Shown: positions 13,107-24,453 of the stretch, in pieces
How positions within the stretch are numbered: the first letter of the stretch is position 1
Layout of the letters: each line of letters starts with the position of its first letter
Assembly (NCBI RefSeq): GCF_008831285.2
Contig: NC_045141.1
Coordinates: 4,047,224 to 4,111,223, forward strand
Length of the DNA: 64,000 bases
Source: Nymphaea colorata
Taxonomy: Eukaryota; Streptophyta; Magnoliopsida; Nymphaeales; Nymphaeaceae
Direction of reading: 5' to 3'
Notes under the pieces: model-generated
Told to the model about the DNA's origin: nothing
Database searches by the model: none
Seen by the model: only the letters and a program-made list of their open reading frames with translations
Translations under genes and position numbers: made by a program

Positions 13107-13355
13107 TCAAACTTCAAAGGCAGGAAAATCCATATTATCTAGAGCTTCGTGAAGAATGAATCTCACCATCCCTTCCAAATAAGTGGGAATTGACCTCTCG
13201 AATGGAAGCTTCTTGTTGCCTCTTTCAAGTGCATCTCTCCATATTCTGTACCTTGCTCCAAGCTTATCATATGCCACAGGCCAGTTCCAAACATTTGCCC
13301 CATTGATCATCCGCTCTTGCTGACCTTCCACAAGCCATAGATCCTCATTTAAGAC
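13107..13355 (-). pseudogene. Rieske-type oxygenase-like terminal exon
   Basis: A minus-strand exon: acceptor CATGCAG, then 82 codons to a TGA. It reads VLNEDLWLVEGQQERM, then PVAYDKLGARYRIWRDALER and a C-terminal LEGMVRF...MDFPAFEV. The pattern (N/Q)ED...EGQQ...PVAYDKLG(V/A)RYR.WR resembles the C-terminal tail of chloroplast Rieske mono-oxygenases of the PAO/TIC55/ACD1-like group, where the last helices follow the iron-binding domain. The Rieske cluster and mononuclear iron motifs are absent, so it cannot be an enzyme alone. It starts in phase 0, 203 nt downstream of the phase-0 donor of the SKP1-like exon, and could be spliced to it in frame. The family assignment is moderate. Confidence 0.45.
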
Positions 13356-13558
13356 CTGCATGCAGTGTCTGATCAGTTCTAACACGAAATTCCAGAAGCG
13401 ACAGTGATGTCATTTTATGACTACGATTTACGCAACCATTGGGTCATGCAGACAGCAAAATCTTGTTGGAATGGTTAGATCGCAAGAATCACAACCCCTA
13501 ACCCTAAACCCAAAGTAGAGGACCGAATAAAGAAGAGGGAGATGGCCGAGGAGAATAC

Positions 13559-13864
13559 CAGAATGAGATTGAAGAGCATCGCTTGGTCCACCTCAACAAA
13601 CTCGGCATCCCACGCCTTGAGCTCTTCTTCTTGGATCTTGTCGTCGACGTGCTTTTTGCAGTACTCGATTACCTTCGCCAGGATATTGTTGGCAACGTTG
13701 GGCAAGGGGATGCCGGAATCAGCACAACCATCCTCGATCATTTGTCTGATCGTTGAGATTCCTTCGCCACCGCCTCCTCCACCTCCAACACCTCGCCGTC
13801 GGAGCTCTTGACTGTTACCGTCTTCCCTTCCTCCTTCGCCATCTCCTCCTTCCTCCTTCGCCAT
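13559..13864 (-). pseudogene. SKP1-like exon 1 with frame-shifted N-terminus
   Basis: SKP1 proteins link F-box proteins to cullin in SCF ubiquitin ligases. From [20 protein letters not shown] through [15 protein letters not shown] to [19 protein letters not shown] and NLIL, the minus-strand frame is a good SKP1 POZ domain, ending at donor GTATTC. The normal N-terminus ([20 protein letters not shown]) is visible from the ATG at 13842, but in another frame, because one A is missing in the run that should read CAAACG. The ATG at 13864 instead enters the POZ frame and makes a glycine-rich head. Exon 2, which binds the F-box, is absent. An upstream in-frame ATG exists at 13909. A gene relic or chimeric gene is likely; SKP1 identity is confident. 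Confidence 0.8.
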
Positions 13865-14109
13865 CTCCTCCCGAACCCTCTCGAAGCACCGGCCATAAGC
13901 CAAGATCAATCAATCCTCCTCTCCTTGTCGCCCTTATTAGCTGAGGCCATCAAAAGGTTTAGTATCTTCCATGTTAGCTCATTAACTTATGGCCCCATTA
14001 CGCCCATTAAAAAAGCAACATTATGGCCCTTTACCGCCCTTCTGCCCCCCTTGAATATATGTAAACTAGAGAGAATACTGGGATTTCTATTTTTTTGTGC
14101 TACTTTTGG

Positions 14110-15290
14110 TAGTCGTAATGAGAGAGGCGACATATGTTGTTATATATATAATATGTTATATAACATGTATTATATGTAATATGTTACGTTATACACATAT
14201 ATATATATACTATGCATATGTATATAGTTGGATACTATAGTATTATGTTATATACAGATATATATTATATATACACTTTTATACATACACACATGTACAT
14301 ATAATATATTTATTATATTATATATACACTTGTATGCATACACACGTGTACATATAATATATCTATTATATGTAATAGATATAACGTGTTATATCATAAT
14401 TATATACGTTTACAAAAATAGGTACATACATATGATATATGTGTATATATTAACGTATGTGTATATATACATATTAGCTATAACGTGTACATATGTTTTT
14501 TAAATGATATATATAGTACGTTGTAGTGTTACATATATAATGCATAATATGTAATATATATATAACGCATTATATGAATTATATATAGTGTATATGTATA
14601 ATGTTATACGTGGAGTGCACATATATATGTGTATAGAAGTTCTATATATTATATAAGTAGCATGCAATGTATTATATACATATAATATATACATAGTAAC
14701 GTTGTACGCATACATAATACTGCACATATAATATGTTCATACATATATGTATATGTACATATATAATATATGTGTGCATATATCATATGTGTATAATATA
14801 TGTATTATATGTACACTACAAGCATAATATATGCGCACACATGTTATATATATAATGTACATATGTATATATACACTATATATATAATATATAATATATG
14901 TGCACATATATTATGTATATAACATATAAAATATGTTATATATTGTAACTCTACATATACAAATGTTACATGTACACTTATAGTACATAGCAATTATATT
15001 ACATATACTATATAAATATTATAGTATATAGTGTATGATATGTACACGTATTATACGTTATGACATCTAATTATATGTAATATTATATGTTATGTATAGA
15101 CTATAACATAAAATACATGCATATGTACAACGCCCAAGAATATAATAGAACGTACTTATAAGTGTATATAATTGTACGCTATATGTTATAGCATATAACA
15201 TATATGTTATAACGTATATGTTGTAACATATGCGTTAGAATAATATACTATATAACATATACATCATATAATATACTATTTAAGTTGGAA
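14110..15290. repeat. TA-rich low-complexity block
   Basis: About 1.2 kb of TATAT, ACATATA, TGTATA and TTATAT words with small local palindromes and few G or C bases. The short ORFs are low complexity (IYI, YIY). No clear fixed repeat period could be read by eye. It resembles the TA-rich tract around the solo LTR at 1253-4552. Confidence 0.8.
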
Positions 15291-15702
15291 GCTGAGCTTT
15301 CACAATGTGGAGTGTGTGATTTAATCTCAATTGTGATCTGCAGGTTAAAAGTAATATACCAATCTTTGCAAGATCAAATCATGTGACTAACATGTGCACG
15401 TTAGGCACTAAGAATATTTCTTTGTTTAGATCCATAGTTTTGTTTTCTACTATTTTTGTATACTTGAAATGCATGACAATTGATGGTTTCTATTCAAACA
15501 ATGTAGTATGCATCTCCTAAAAGTGTTTTGAGTTTGTTGTTTGGTACCATCAATCCCTTTTTTTTTGCAAAGTGATGGTATGTCATGTTTCTTATAGACT
15601 GTCTCGTACAAGAAAGAATAAATGTTCTGATTTTTGTCTTAAATAGATGAAATACCATATATTATTTGTTAATTTTTCTTTTGTTAGTTACTTGGTTTCA
15701 AA

Positions 15703-16095
15703 CATCAGTCACAAATAACGTCTCGGAGTTTTAAACGGTATGGTTTTTTCTCGGGTATAATACCTCGAGCTTGAAAAAATTGGGGAAAAAATGAAAAAAA
15801 TACTCCATAAATTTTTGAAAATTTTGAAAAACTAAAAATTGGGGGAAAGTAATATAAGTGAAAAACTAATAACACAAACATCAAACGATAAGTAGATTTG
15901 CAACAAATAAAAAATAGAAATGAAAAAAAATTGTTTGGCATTAAAAAAAGTGAAAAAAATGAAAAAAGTAAAAGTAGTGAAAAAACGTGTTTATTTCATT
16001 TTTAACGTTTTTTGTTTAAAGTTTTTTTTTTATTTTTAACTCAATGGCCACTTAATTTATCGCGTTTGTTTCAAAAAAAGAAAAATCGTTTTTCA
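15703..16095. mobile_element. degraded hAT-like MITE (sibling of 39082-39461)
   Basis: Shares with 39082-39461, in order: CAGTCACAAATA, CTCGGAGTTTTAAA, TTCTCGGGTATAATAC, AACTAATAACACAAACATCA, GATAAGTAGATTTGCAACAA, TGTTTGGCATTAAAAAAAGT and TTTTTAACGTTTTTT. The left end is CATCAGTCACA; the right end is degraded, so the end coordinate is approximate. Confidence 0.75.
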
Positions 16096-16503
16096 TTATA
16101 AGCATAATTTTTTCATTAATATTTTAGATGTTCACTTTCATACAGTGCTACGACACTTTGTGAAATTTATAAATTTTGTTTTGCAGTTTGTTGTTATTGT
16201 AGTTCATTGTGAAAAATTTGATAATGAGAAGGACCTTGAAGCCATCCAAAATGCAGTGCTCTGTTATGAGATGATGCATCCAGTAACTTTGAAGATCAAT
16301 TCTTATTTTTCATATTCACTCACGCATGTTTGTGACATCAGCATGTGTTGCTAAGTGGGCACTACTTTCTGATGAATTTTCTACAAAATAAGAAAATGTA
16401 AATGGGTACAAAGATAGTAGGATAGAAAACCAATGTCAATTTTTGATGGTCACATCAAGGGTTCCTTCATATGCTACATTTCCCAAGCCCAAACACATAG
16501 AGA

Positions 16504-16772
16504 GCATTTGGATGACACCCTTATAAAAGCCAAGCTTTTTAATTGAGTATTGAAAACATGGTTTATTTGTTTGAGAATTGATATACACACCTAAAACATG
16601 GTCTTTTATGAATAGCTTGAGGGAGTTAGGGTTTTTTATTCTCTTTTACAAAGCCAGGTTTTGTAAAAAACCAAGTTTCCTTAAAGGCTTAAACCAAGTT
16701 TTGATGGCGTGCAAACAATCCAAAAACCTAGTTTTGGTCCAAAACCTAATTTTTGGGTGTCATCCAAACACC
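16504..16772. mobile_element. MITE with ~18-bp terminal inverted repeats
   Basis: Left end GCATTTGGATGACACCC (16504-16520) is matched in reverse by GGGTGTCATCCAAACACC (16755-16772). There is no coding capacity; the inside repeats AACCAAGTTTT-like words. The target duplication is not clear, so the superfamily is open (PIF/Harbinger or hAT are possible). Confidence 0.7.
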
Positions 16773-17556
16773 TTACTAGACTCTTTACTTTGCAAAAGGA
16801 GTTCCAATCTATCGTTTTATTTGGAAAGCATGCTCTAGTGGCCAATTTCCTTTATTATAATACAATGCTACTTAAGTGATGATTTCATAAGCTAGTTGAT
16901 TTACACTTTGTAGTAGACATATTCCTTCTATGCAAGTGCAACATATTTCACCACTAATGAAGGCAACTACTTGAAATTACCTGGATGGTTTTGTTCATAT
17001 AGTCTAATCTCTACTTCTACCAAAAAATGACTATGGCATTCTATTGACAATAGTGGACTTATTCCTTTTTGTGCTTAATCACATCAACACCACTTTTTTA
17101 GGTAGTAAATGATGATGATATGTATTTATGGAGAGAATTAGAATATGTTCCTGGCCAACATCTGTTTTGGTTGGGCCTAGTGGCAAAATTTTGTTTCAAA
17201 TTTTTGGAGAAGGTCATCGAAAGGTATGAAAGTTTTATTTTGGTCATGTTTTATTATTTATTTATAACAGATGTTTGCTTTATCTCGTAATTTTTTTTGG
17301 TTGGAATTACCCATATTCATTTTATCCTTAAATATTACGAATAAGAATGTCATGGTTCATGAGTTCGAGTTTCCAAATAAATTGCGTGATGACTTGTGAA
17401 AGCATATTGTACACGCATTCATAATTTCTAAAATATTGCAATGTAAGTTAGCAGATTTATTTGAACTTGTGCAGATAGTGACGTGATTGTCATGTTTCAA
17501 ACAGCTAGGATATTATAACAGATCACCTCCATAATCTGGAGAAAGAACTAACCTCA

Positions 17557-18420
17557 GTGGTAAAAACAGGAGTGGTTACCAGGGTTGCGAAACTTAGTCC
17601 TCCAATTGATAAAATCATTGAGGACCAAAAGTTGCATCTAACCCAGAAAACTGGGAAAGAGAAAATCCAGACCCCTGATATTTCAGTGGCTGAAGACAAG
17701 TTGCATCTGACTCAGGAAACTGGGAAAGATAAAAGACAGTCCTCTGGTTTTACAGTGGCTGAGCTAGTTTTGAAACCCCAAACTGCGATAATTCAAAACC
17801 CCGCAGGACTTTTAATGGAAAAGATTCTGAAAAGTCCTGAATTAGCGGATTTGTATGGACAAAATCTTTTTGAATTATACAAACTCCTTGTGGTAGATCC
17901 GTAAGAAAATTCCTTAACAAATTTTTCAGGGATTTATCCTATAATTATTTGTTTTCAAGGTATACCACCTGAATTTATTGCGAAATGGTTTAGTGTTGCT
18001 TCAATCAGTAATGTTTACTTATCTTCTTCTTTCGAAGATATAAAATTATTACCTCCTGAAATCATGAAGGCGGTAAAAAAATTTTCTATCAGTAATCTTC
18101 CTTCTTCAAGAGCTCCACCTAATAAATTGTAGATGCAGCATCACAAGGTATTAAATTAATTAAACCCAAGTCCTACAATTCAGAATAACTTGCGGAATTA
18201 GAATGAGAAATAGGAAGATTTATAGATGATAAAGCCTCTACCAGTCTTCCTAAAAGAGCTCTTCATTATGAAAATAGTGAAGGCTAGGAATTTATTAGGC
18301 CTGCATGCGGCCAAGAATTTATTAAGTTTGCATGCTATGAACCTAGACATCAGCCTCTTGAAGTAGATGAACAGTCACTTCAAGAAGAAATTAGATTTCA
18401 GGGAGAATAAAATCTACTTT
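17557..18420 (+). pseudogene. broken retroelement or pararetrovirus-like polyprotein fragment
   Basis: A 115-codon frame (17557-17904) is followed, after stops and shifts, by further coding-like text on the same strand to about 18420, for example IPPEFIAKWFSVASI, RAPPNKL and EEIRFQGE. Style and length suggest a structural or polyprotein region of a plant retroelement or an old endogenous caulimovirus-like insert, but no protease, RT or RNase H motif is present and I do not recognise the family. Several stop codons make it non-functional. It contains a tandem 69-bp duplication (17629-17697 and 17698 onward), giving two KLHLTQ(K/E)TGK units. Confidence 0.3.
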
Positions 18421-19228
18421 TTAAATGTGAAGCTCTTAACAGGTTAGAACGATAACAAGTTGGAGTCATATTAAGCAATTTTTAAATGACTACTATTATT
18501 ACACTTCCCTATCCGGAAATGCATATGATAGTAATATAGGTGACAAGCTCTTCAGGAAGTTCTACACATTTAATGTGTGTTTACCTTATTATAGTTTCTT
18601 TCAAATTTTTTACGTGTCTTAGTTCATAGTGCTTTTTTTCTGCTTCATGATAGACATCTATGTTCAATCATTTATCGAGTCAATTGAATTATTATATTGT
18701 TTTGTTTTATATAAATAAATAAAGAAACAGGAAAATTTTATATTACTACAATTACTTTTTTTATTATATATTTTTTTGTGGAAGCTTTTTTTCATTTTCA
18801 TTTTTGTTTTCTTTTTCTTTATTTCTTGATTAAACAAGTTCTCGTTTTGGAAGAGCTGCTTGTCTTCTATTTACTATGGTTATCATGTTAAAGACATGGT
18901 AATGATAATTGATGCATTGTGGTAGACAATCCTTTTATATTTTTATGTGTTTTTTCAATAGTTGTTTTGCATTAAGTTTTTAATATGTTGTGTATTGTTC
19001 TTTATTGATATGCTTAGTATTGTAGTCATTTTTTTCAGTTTTGTTGTTATTTTTATAAATATTATATAATTCAAAAATTTGTCCGTAAAGCTTACGCTTC
19101 AATTAACGCCTCACCTTATCACATTTTATGACATTGCTAGAGAAGACCGTGGGTTGTCTACCCATTGGAATGCAATGGGTGAACCTTCCTTCAACACAAC
19201 GTCGCTGTTGTTAGAGTTTACAAAGTAA
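18421..19228. other. gene-free interval
   Basis: AT- and T-rich. A short coding-like segment near 19107-19205 on the plus strand (FYDIAREDRGLSTHWNAMGE) is followed by AAAGTAAGT, a possible exon with donor, but I do not recognise it and see no partner exon. Confidence 0.35.
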
Positions 19229-19322
19229 GTATACGTACATGTTTTGATATCTACCATCATATATCTTAAACTCCTAGTAGTTTGATATATGATTTGTATA
19301 TATCAAAACATGTATGTATACA
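19229..19322. repeat. imperfect inverted repeat
   Basis: Arms GTATACGTACATGTTTTGATAT (19229-19250) and ATATCAAAACATGTATGTATAC (19301-19322) can pair almost completely; inner CATATATC/GATATATG pairs too. It lies just upstream of the Copia LTR and may be a tiny MITE. Confidence 0.7.
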
Positions 19323-19415
19323 TAGGACTTCTTGTATTTATTTTTATTTATTTTTCTTTTATTTTTCGTGCCTTTTTATGAACTTTTTTCCTTTTTTATT
19401 TAACAAAGGAAATAG

Positions 19416-19468
19416 CTGTTGGGAGTTCCCAACGGCTAGATTTCTAGCCGTTGGGAGCTCCAACAGCC
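19416..19468. repeat. palindrome at the start of the Copia LTR
   Basis: CCCAACGGCTAGA and TCTAGCCGTTGGG face each other across two bases, and the outer parts (CTGTTGG/CCAACAG) extend the stem to about 24 bp with few mismatches. It lies about 40 bp upstream of the LTR TATA box. Confidence 0.85.
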
Positions 19469-21602
19469 ACTTCCTCTTTCTCCTCTCTTTTTTATTTCTT
19501 GTATAAATAGGGCACTTGGGACCCTTGTTTATGTGTGGCTTTTTAGCCTCTTTTTGTATACTTTTTCAAGATTAATACATTCTTCTTCTCCTCAAGTTTG
19601 AGGTTATTTGTGTGTGTTACTTATTGAAGTTATTGGAAGCTTCAAGAGTGTTTCTCTTGAAGCATTTTGTCTTGACAAGTTTGGGCCTGATTTACATGGT
19701 ATCAGAGCTAGCTGCGATTTAACTCAATTAGGTGCTGTTAAAGTGATCTACGTGATGGGATTGAGCACATCTTATCAAAGCTTCCGTGGCTGTTAAACTT
19801 GTGACCGTTTTCTAAGTAATATCTTCCCTCATGGCAGCAAGCTCTTCATATTTTTGGAGCTACCTTCTTGCTGTTTTGTGGTGGCTGATTTCGTGGATTT
19901 TTCACCAACGTTGAGAACTATTTTGACACTACCATTGTGGCTACATCAACTTCATCTTACAAGGTACACATTATGGATGACAGAACTTCTTCCACTCCTC
20001 TCCCTAAAGTTACTTCATCAAATTATGTTTATTGGGCAAAGACTATAGAACATTTCATTAGAAGTAAAAGTTTATGGGGACTTGTTGATGATTCTAAAAG
20101 TGAACCACAATTAGTCCTAACGAAAACCATAGATGGAAAAGCCCAAGAACTAGATGGAGTCGAAAAAAATAAGGTTATGAATGAATATGAAAGAAAATGG
20201 GAAGAGTGGAAGATAGGACATCACAAGATTATCACATGGATTATTTCTTGTGTCGATACTACTACTATGGGCCAAATAGCAAAGCATAATTTTGCTCATG
20301 AAGCTTGGGAATTCCTCAAGAAAACACACACTATGAAAGATGTGGCCTACATGTGCAATCTTCAAATGAAGATTGCAAGTCTCCAACAAGGAGATAAGTC
20401 TCTTAAGGAGTATGTTGGAGAAATGGAACAATTATGGGATGAACTTGCCCTATTTGAACCCGAATGGTATGATCCAAGAGACATTGGAGTAAGGGAAAAA
20501 CAAATCCAAAGGGAAAAATTTTATAAATTCATTCTTGGTCTTAGACCGAAATATGATAGAGTCAAAACTTCCTTGCTCCATAGACATAAAGTGTCATTTA
20601 TGAATGAAGTTATAGCGGTGCTTCAAATGGAAGAAAATAGACTCAACTTTTCTAAAGAAAAGAGTGAAAGTGTTGTTGCTACCTCAAGACCTGGCGCTCA
20701 TATGAGAACTTATAGGCCTCCTCACTTTAATCAAAATTAGGAGGATAAAGGCAACAAGAAGATCATATATTTTCATTGTCAAGAAGAAGGGCATACTAAA
20801 CCTAGATGTCCTGAATTGAAGAAATTTGATAGAAAGACAAGTATGGCTGGAACAATGTATGAAGAAAACAATTGATTTGACCTAGACAAGCTTGTAAGTG
20901 CTCTTCAACCAAAGCTTATTGATGCTCTTTAACCACTTGTTAAAGGAGGAGGGGCTTCTCCAACTTCCGGTGCAATGGTAGCATCTGCATCATCAAGTAA
21001 GTACTCTTGAATACTTGATTCCGGAGCTTCATTTCATATGACTCTTTGTAGTTCAAGTTCATTACCTACCGAATGCACTAAAGAAGAATCGTGCCCTTTT
21101 GTTAAAACCGCCGATGGAACTCCTGTTGAAATCAAATGTGTTGGAAATATTGATCAAAATTTTAATTCTAAAGTTTTCAAAATACCAAAAGTTAGATTTA
21201 TTCCCAAACTTAACTTAAATCTCTTGTCGGTTTCTCAAATAACCAATCATGGATGTGATATCGTCTTCTCACAAAATAAATTTTTGATACAGGACTATCT
21301 TTCCAAGAGGACGATTGGGGAAGGTTCTACGAAAAATGATCTCTACTATGTGGATTATTTGGATCTTTCCAACCCTACTTGCATTGTAGTCAAGAAAAGT
21401 GACATTCAAATTTGGCATCAAAGACTTGGGCATTCAAGTGTAGGAAAAATGTCTTGTATCCCTTTTTTGGAGGATAAATGCAATGAAATGATCTCTTGTG
21501 ATGATTGTATTAAAGCCAAAATTAAGGCTTTACCATTTGAAAATAAAATTTTCGTTGCAAAAGCATCATTTGAATTAGTGCATTCGGATGTATGGGGACC
21601 CT
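19417..21602 (+). mobile_element. 3'-truncated Copia retrotransposon
   Basis: The proposed 5' LTR (19417-19696) starts TGTTGGGAG, ends TTTACA and holds TATAAATAG at 19502-19510. The primer-binding site TGGTATCAGAGC (19697-19708) follows directly. Gag (UBN2-type) starts at the ATG at 19937 or 19973 (MDDRTSSTPLP) and ends at a TAG at 20738-20740, with a zinc knuckle just after it (FHCQEEGHTKPRCPE). Protease follows as ILDSGASFHMT (from about 21010), then the pre-integrase domain (IWHQRLGH) and the first integrase residues (LVHSDVWGP). The element stops there: the catalytic integrase core, RT, RNase H and 3' LTR are missing. Several stops show it is dead. It joins a DCL4-like exon at about 21602. 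Confidence 0.9.
19502..19510 (+). promoter_or_regulatory. TATA box of the Copia 5' LTR
   Basis: TATAAATAG, 186 bp upstream of the LTR end, at the usual place between U3 and R. Confidence 0.6.
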
Positions 21603-23523
21603 ACTTGCATATCTTCAGCTTCTTTGGGAAGAGGAAGTGCCAAAAAGAGACCAAATCTTCTATATCACCGATCCCTTCGCTTAGGAATAAAGTACATATG
21701 ATAAAAATGAAATGTGAGATGAGAAGCAGATCCCCTCCAGTCCATTTGAAGTGCAGCAGGTACTACTGTTTCATGAAGCCCTGCTCTGGAAAAGTCATCT
21801 ACATGTAGCATCATGGTCATTCAAAAGAACCAACTAAAGTAACAAGAGAAAGAGCTTAATGGACATAAAAAGAACCTGTACCCCTAGAATTCACAAGCTT
21901 ATCATGTGGATTTTCTGAAAATATTTCAATCTCATCCTTTTGCATTGGCAAAAGATGGTCCATGAGGGAACCTAACTCATACAGCTTCTTGCGTGCTAGA
22001 AGAGAAGCGGTTCTTTTTGCATCATCTTTTGAAGGACATGATGGCCCCTCAACACAATGAATGGGGGCATTGGAAGGGAGAACCCCATGACAAGTGACAC
22101 CATCCAAATCATCAAAATAAATGAACTCTGGGGCAGGATTAAAGTATCTGCGCATACCAGGAAAAAGAGAGCCTGAGAAGCTAAATAAGGATCATTCAGA
22201 TAGATAAGCTTGCACATACCTAGATAAGAAAACATGGAGGAATTTAAAAAAGAAAAAAGCAAACCCATACTCATCATGTGGGAGTCTTGAACAATAGTGA
22301 TGCAATAAAGACACACTGCATGCAGTACTAATGGAAGCACCAGTCTTTTCGACTTTATAAATTGAATCTTCTGTGGCATCAAAAGTCTCATCAGATGTCC
22401 TGCTCAAAATTTCATTGTTCATATGTTTTTCACCAGAAATGAAATCATTGACCAGATTTAGCTCATGGATATTGTTCCTAGATCAGATGACAAAATTTAT
22501 AATGTAAGCCAAAAGAAAAAGAGACTTAATACAACAGAAAAGAGAAAATTAAGGGTATGTTTTAATAGCAGTAAGAAAGGTCTCAAACAGCATATCCCAT
22601 GACCTTTTGTTATCGCTTTTCTTTGCACCCTTAAGAGTGTGACAGAAATTCTGGAAGAGGGTGCAGTGTCAGATGAGCCATAAAAGAAAAATCAGAGGAG
22701 ATGGTGAAGGGTGTTTCCATGTCAAATGTGGAGGGGATGGTCAAGACAGAAGGTTTGTCTCAGACCATTTATTCCAACATTCAGACATGCCCTGAGTTCC
22801 ATGTAAGAACACTTGGATCCCGCAGGAAGAAAACAAATGGAGCTTTACCTCTCTACTACGCAAGCACGACCTCTGGATTGTATATAACTGGCCACTGTTG
22901 ATGGAAAGTCAAAGCAGATGAGACAGCATGATTGAATATCAAGGCCTGTAAGACAGCAAAGAAACATAAATACAAAAAGCTGTGTTAAGAAGATAATGAA
23001 AGTCTTGATGTACTTTTTTTCCTCGAAGATGCACTCACAACCAGAATCAGTGTAACATAGTATGACCACATTTTGTTGAAGTTATTAAAACCTAAGATGT
23101 CAAAATTCGTGAGTCAGACACAGTCAGTCAAGGGGCTAAAAAACACTAGTCATGACTAATCGGGATTAGTTGGTTTACTAAAATAAAACCAATAAGGTGT
23201 AGAAACACAATATTTGGTGTGCCAAAAGTAATATAAGGCAAAATATTATAATTCATAAAAAACGTACCTTTCTGTGTGTGTGTGTGAGTGAGTATTGGGA
23301 AATTTGAACTGATGATAACAAAACCAAATAGATACACAGGCTTGTGCACAAATCAACAAAGAAAAACTATAAATGCACACAGTGACACAATATCTGCTTC
23401 CCAAGACAACTGATAGTTGTAGATCACAGACTGATCAAAAGGCATTATATAAGAAAATTTTGACAGTTGATTAGTAATAGTAATCATAATAATAATAAGC
23501 AGAAGGAGGAGGAGAAAGAGAGG

Positions 23524-23526
<3 letters not shown>

Positions 23527-23553
<27 letters not shown>
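23527..23553. repeat. (GA)n microsatellite
   Basis: About 13 GA units in a purine-rich stretch between DCL4-like exons. Confidence 0.85.
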
Positions 23554-23555
<2 letters not shown>

Positions 23556-24169
23556 AAGGAAGAAAGAAGAACAATGAGCAAGTCAACCAACAAGTCTTCA
23601 ATCTATGCACTGGCAATTTGGAGGCCAGGGACTAGTTGGTGGACTAGCAACCAAAGCTTGCTAGTTTAACAGTATAGAATCATAGATTAAAACAAAAAAA
23701 TCAATCAAAAACTAAAGAGAGAAGAACAATGAATAAGTTTGTCCATCATTCCACTTTCCTTATCTTTTGAAACATAAGCCCGTAGAAAGAAAAATATGTA
23801 GTTGCTAAATCCTCATCCTACACTTATCATCTCTTTGTCCAACAAAAATGAGGTGTGTAATCATACATCATAGGATGCCCTAAAGTTTGCACATGCATGA
23901 TCGGTCTAAAAATGTGTTACATAGAAATATGACTGATGCAATTGTATTGAAACAGCAGTAGCAGATGGAAACTAGATTCAACACGTATCTAGAATGAAAA
24001 GTTGGATCTCAATAATCAAGAAACACAGGAGCTACTTCAAGCTCTAAAAACAAAGCTCCCAAAGTAACAGAGACGAAAAACCATTAAAAGAAAATCAAAC
24101 TACAAAAGCTTAGAAAGTTAGAATACAAAGGCTCAGCCTCAATATATGGGAAAGGTGCTAGCTGTGGAG

Positions 24170-24354
24170 CTAAGTCACATGGGTGTTTTGAAATGGCCCC
24201 TGCACCATGTCAAAGGAAGGGGTGTGCATATGCAACCACAAGTGTAACCCCGACTGGGCACTAGATGCAGTCAACACGTGTTCGCTGCAGTCTGTTGCAC
24301 CCAGACCACCATTGTCCCTTTTTAGGTGTGGTTTGTCATGCCTTTTTTCCCCTC

Positions 24355-24415
<61 letters not shown>

Positions 24416-24453
24416 CCATCGACACACTCAGACCCTGCACACATGTGACATAG
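24170..24453. mobile_element. MITE of the CTATGTCAC family (copy B)
   Basis: Left end CTAAGTCACATG and right end CATGTGACATAG are inverted repeats. The flanking 8-mers CTGTGGAG and TTGTTGAG agree at 6 of 8 positions, suggesting an aged hAT-type target duplication. It contains a (CT)n(TA)n microsatellite (24355-24413). No coding capacity. It lies in an intron-sized gap of the DCL4-like relic. Confidence 0.65.
24355..24413. repeat. compound (CT)n(TA)n microsatellite
   Basis: About 11 CT units directly joined to about 18 TA units, inside MITE copy B. Confidence 0.95.

Noticed and set aside
14228-14727. 91- and 75-codon frames rich in Tyr/Ile
   Set aside because: TATA-repeat translation in the TA-rich block.
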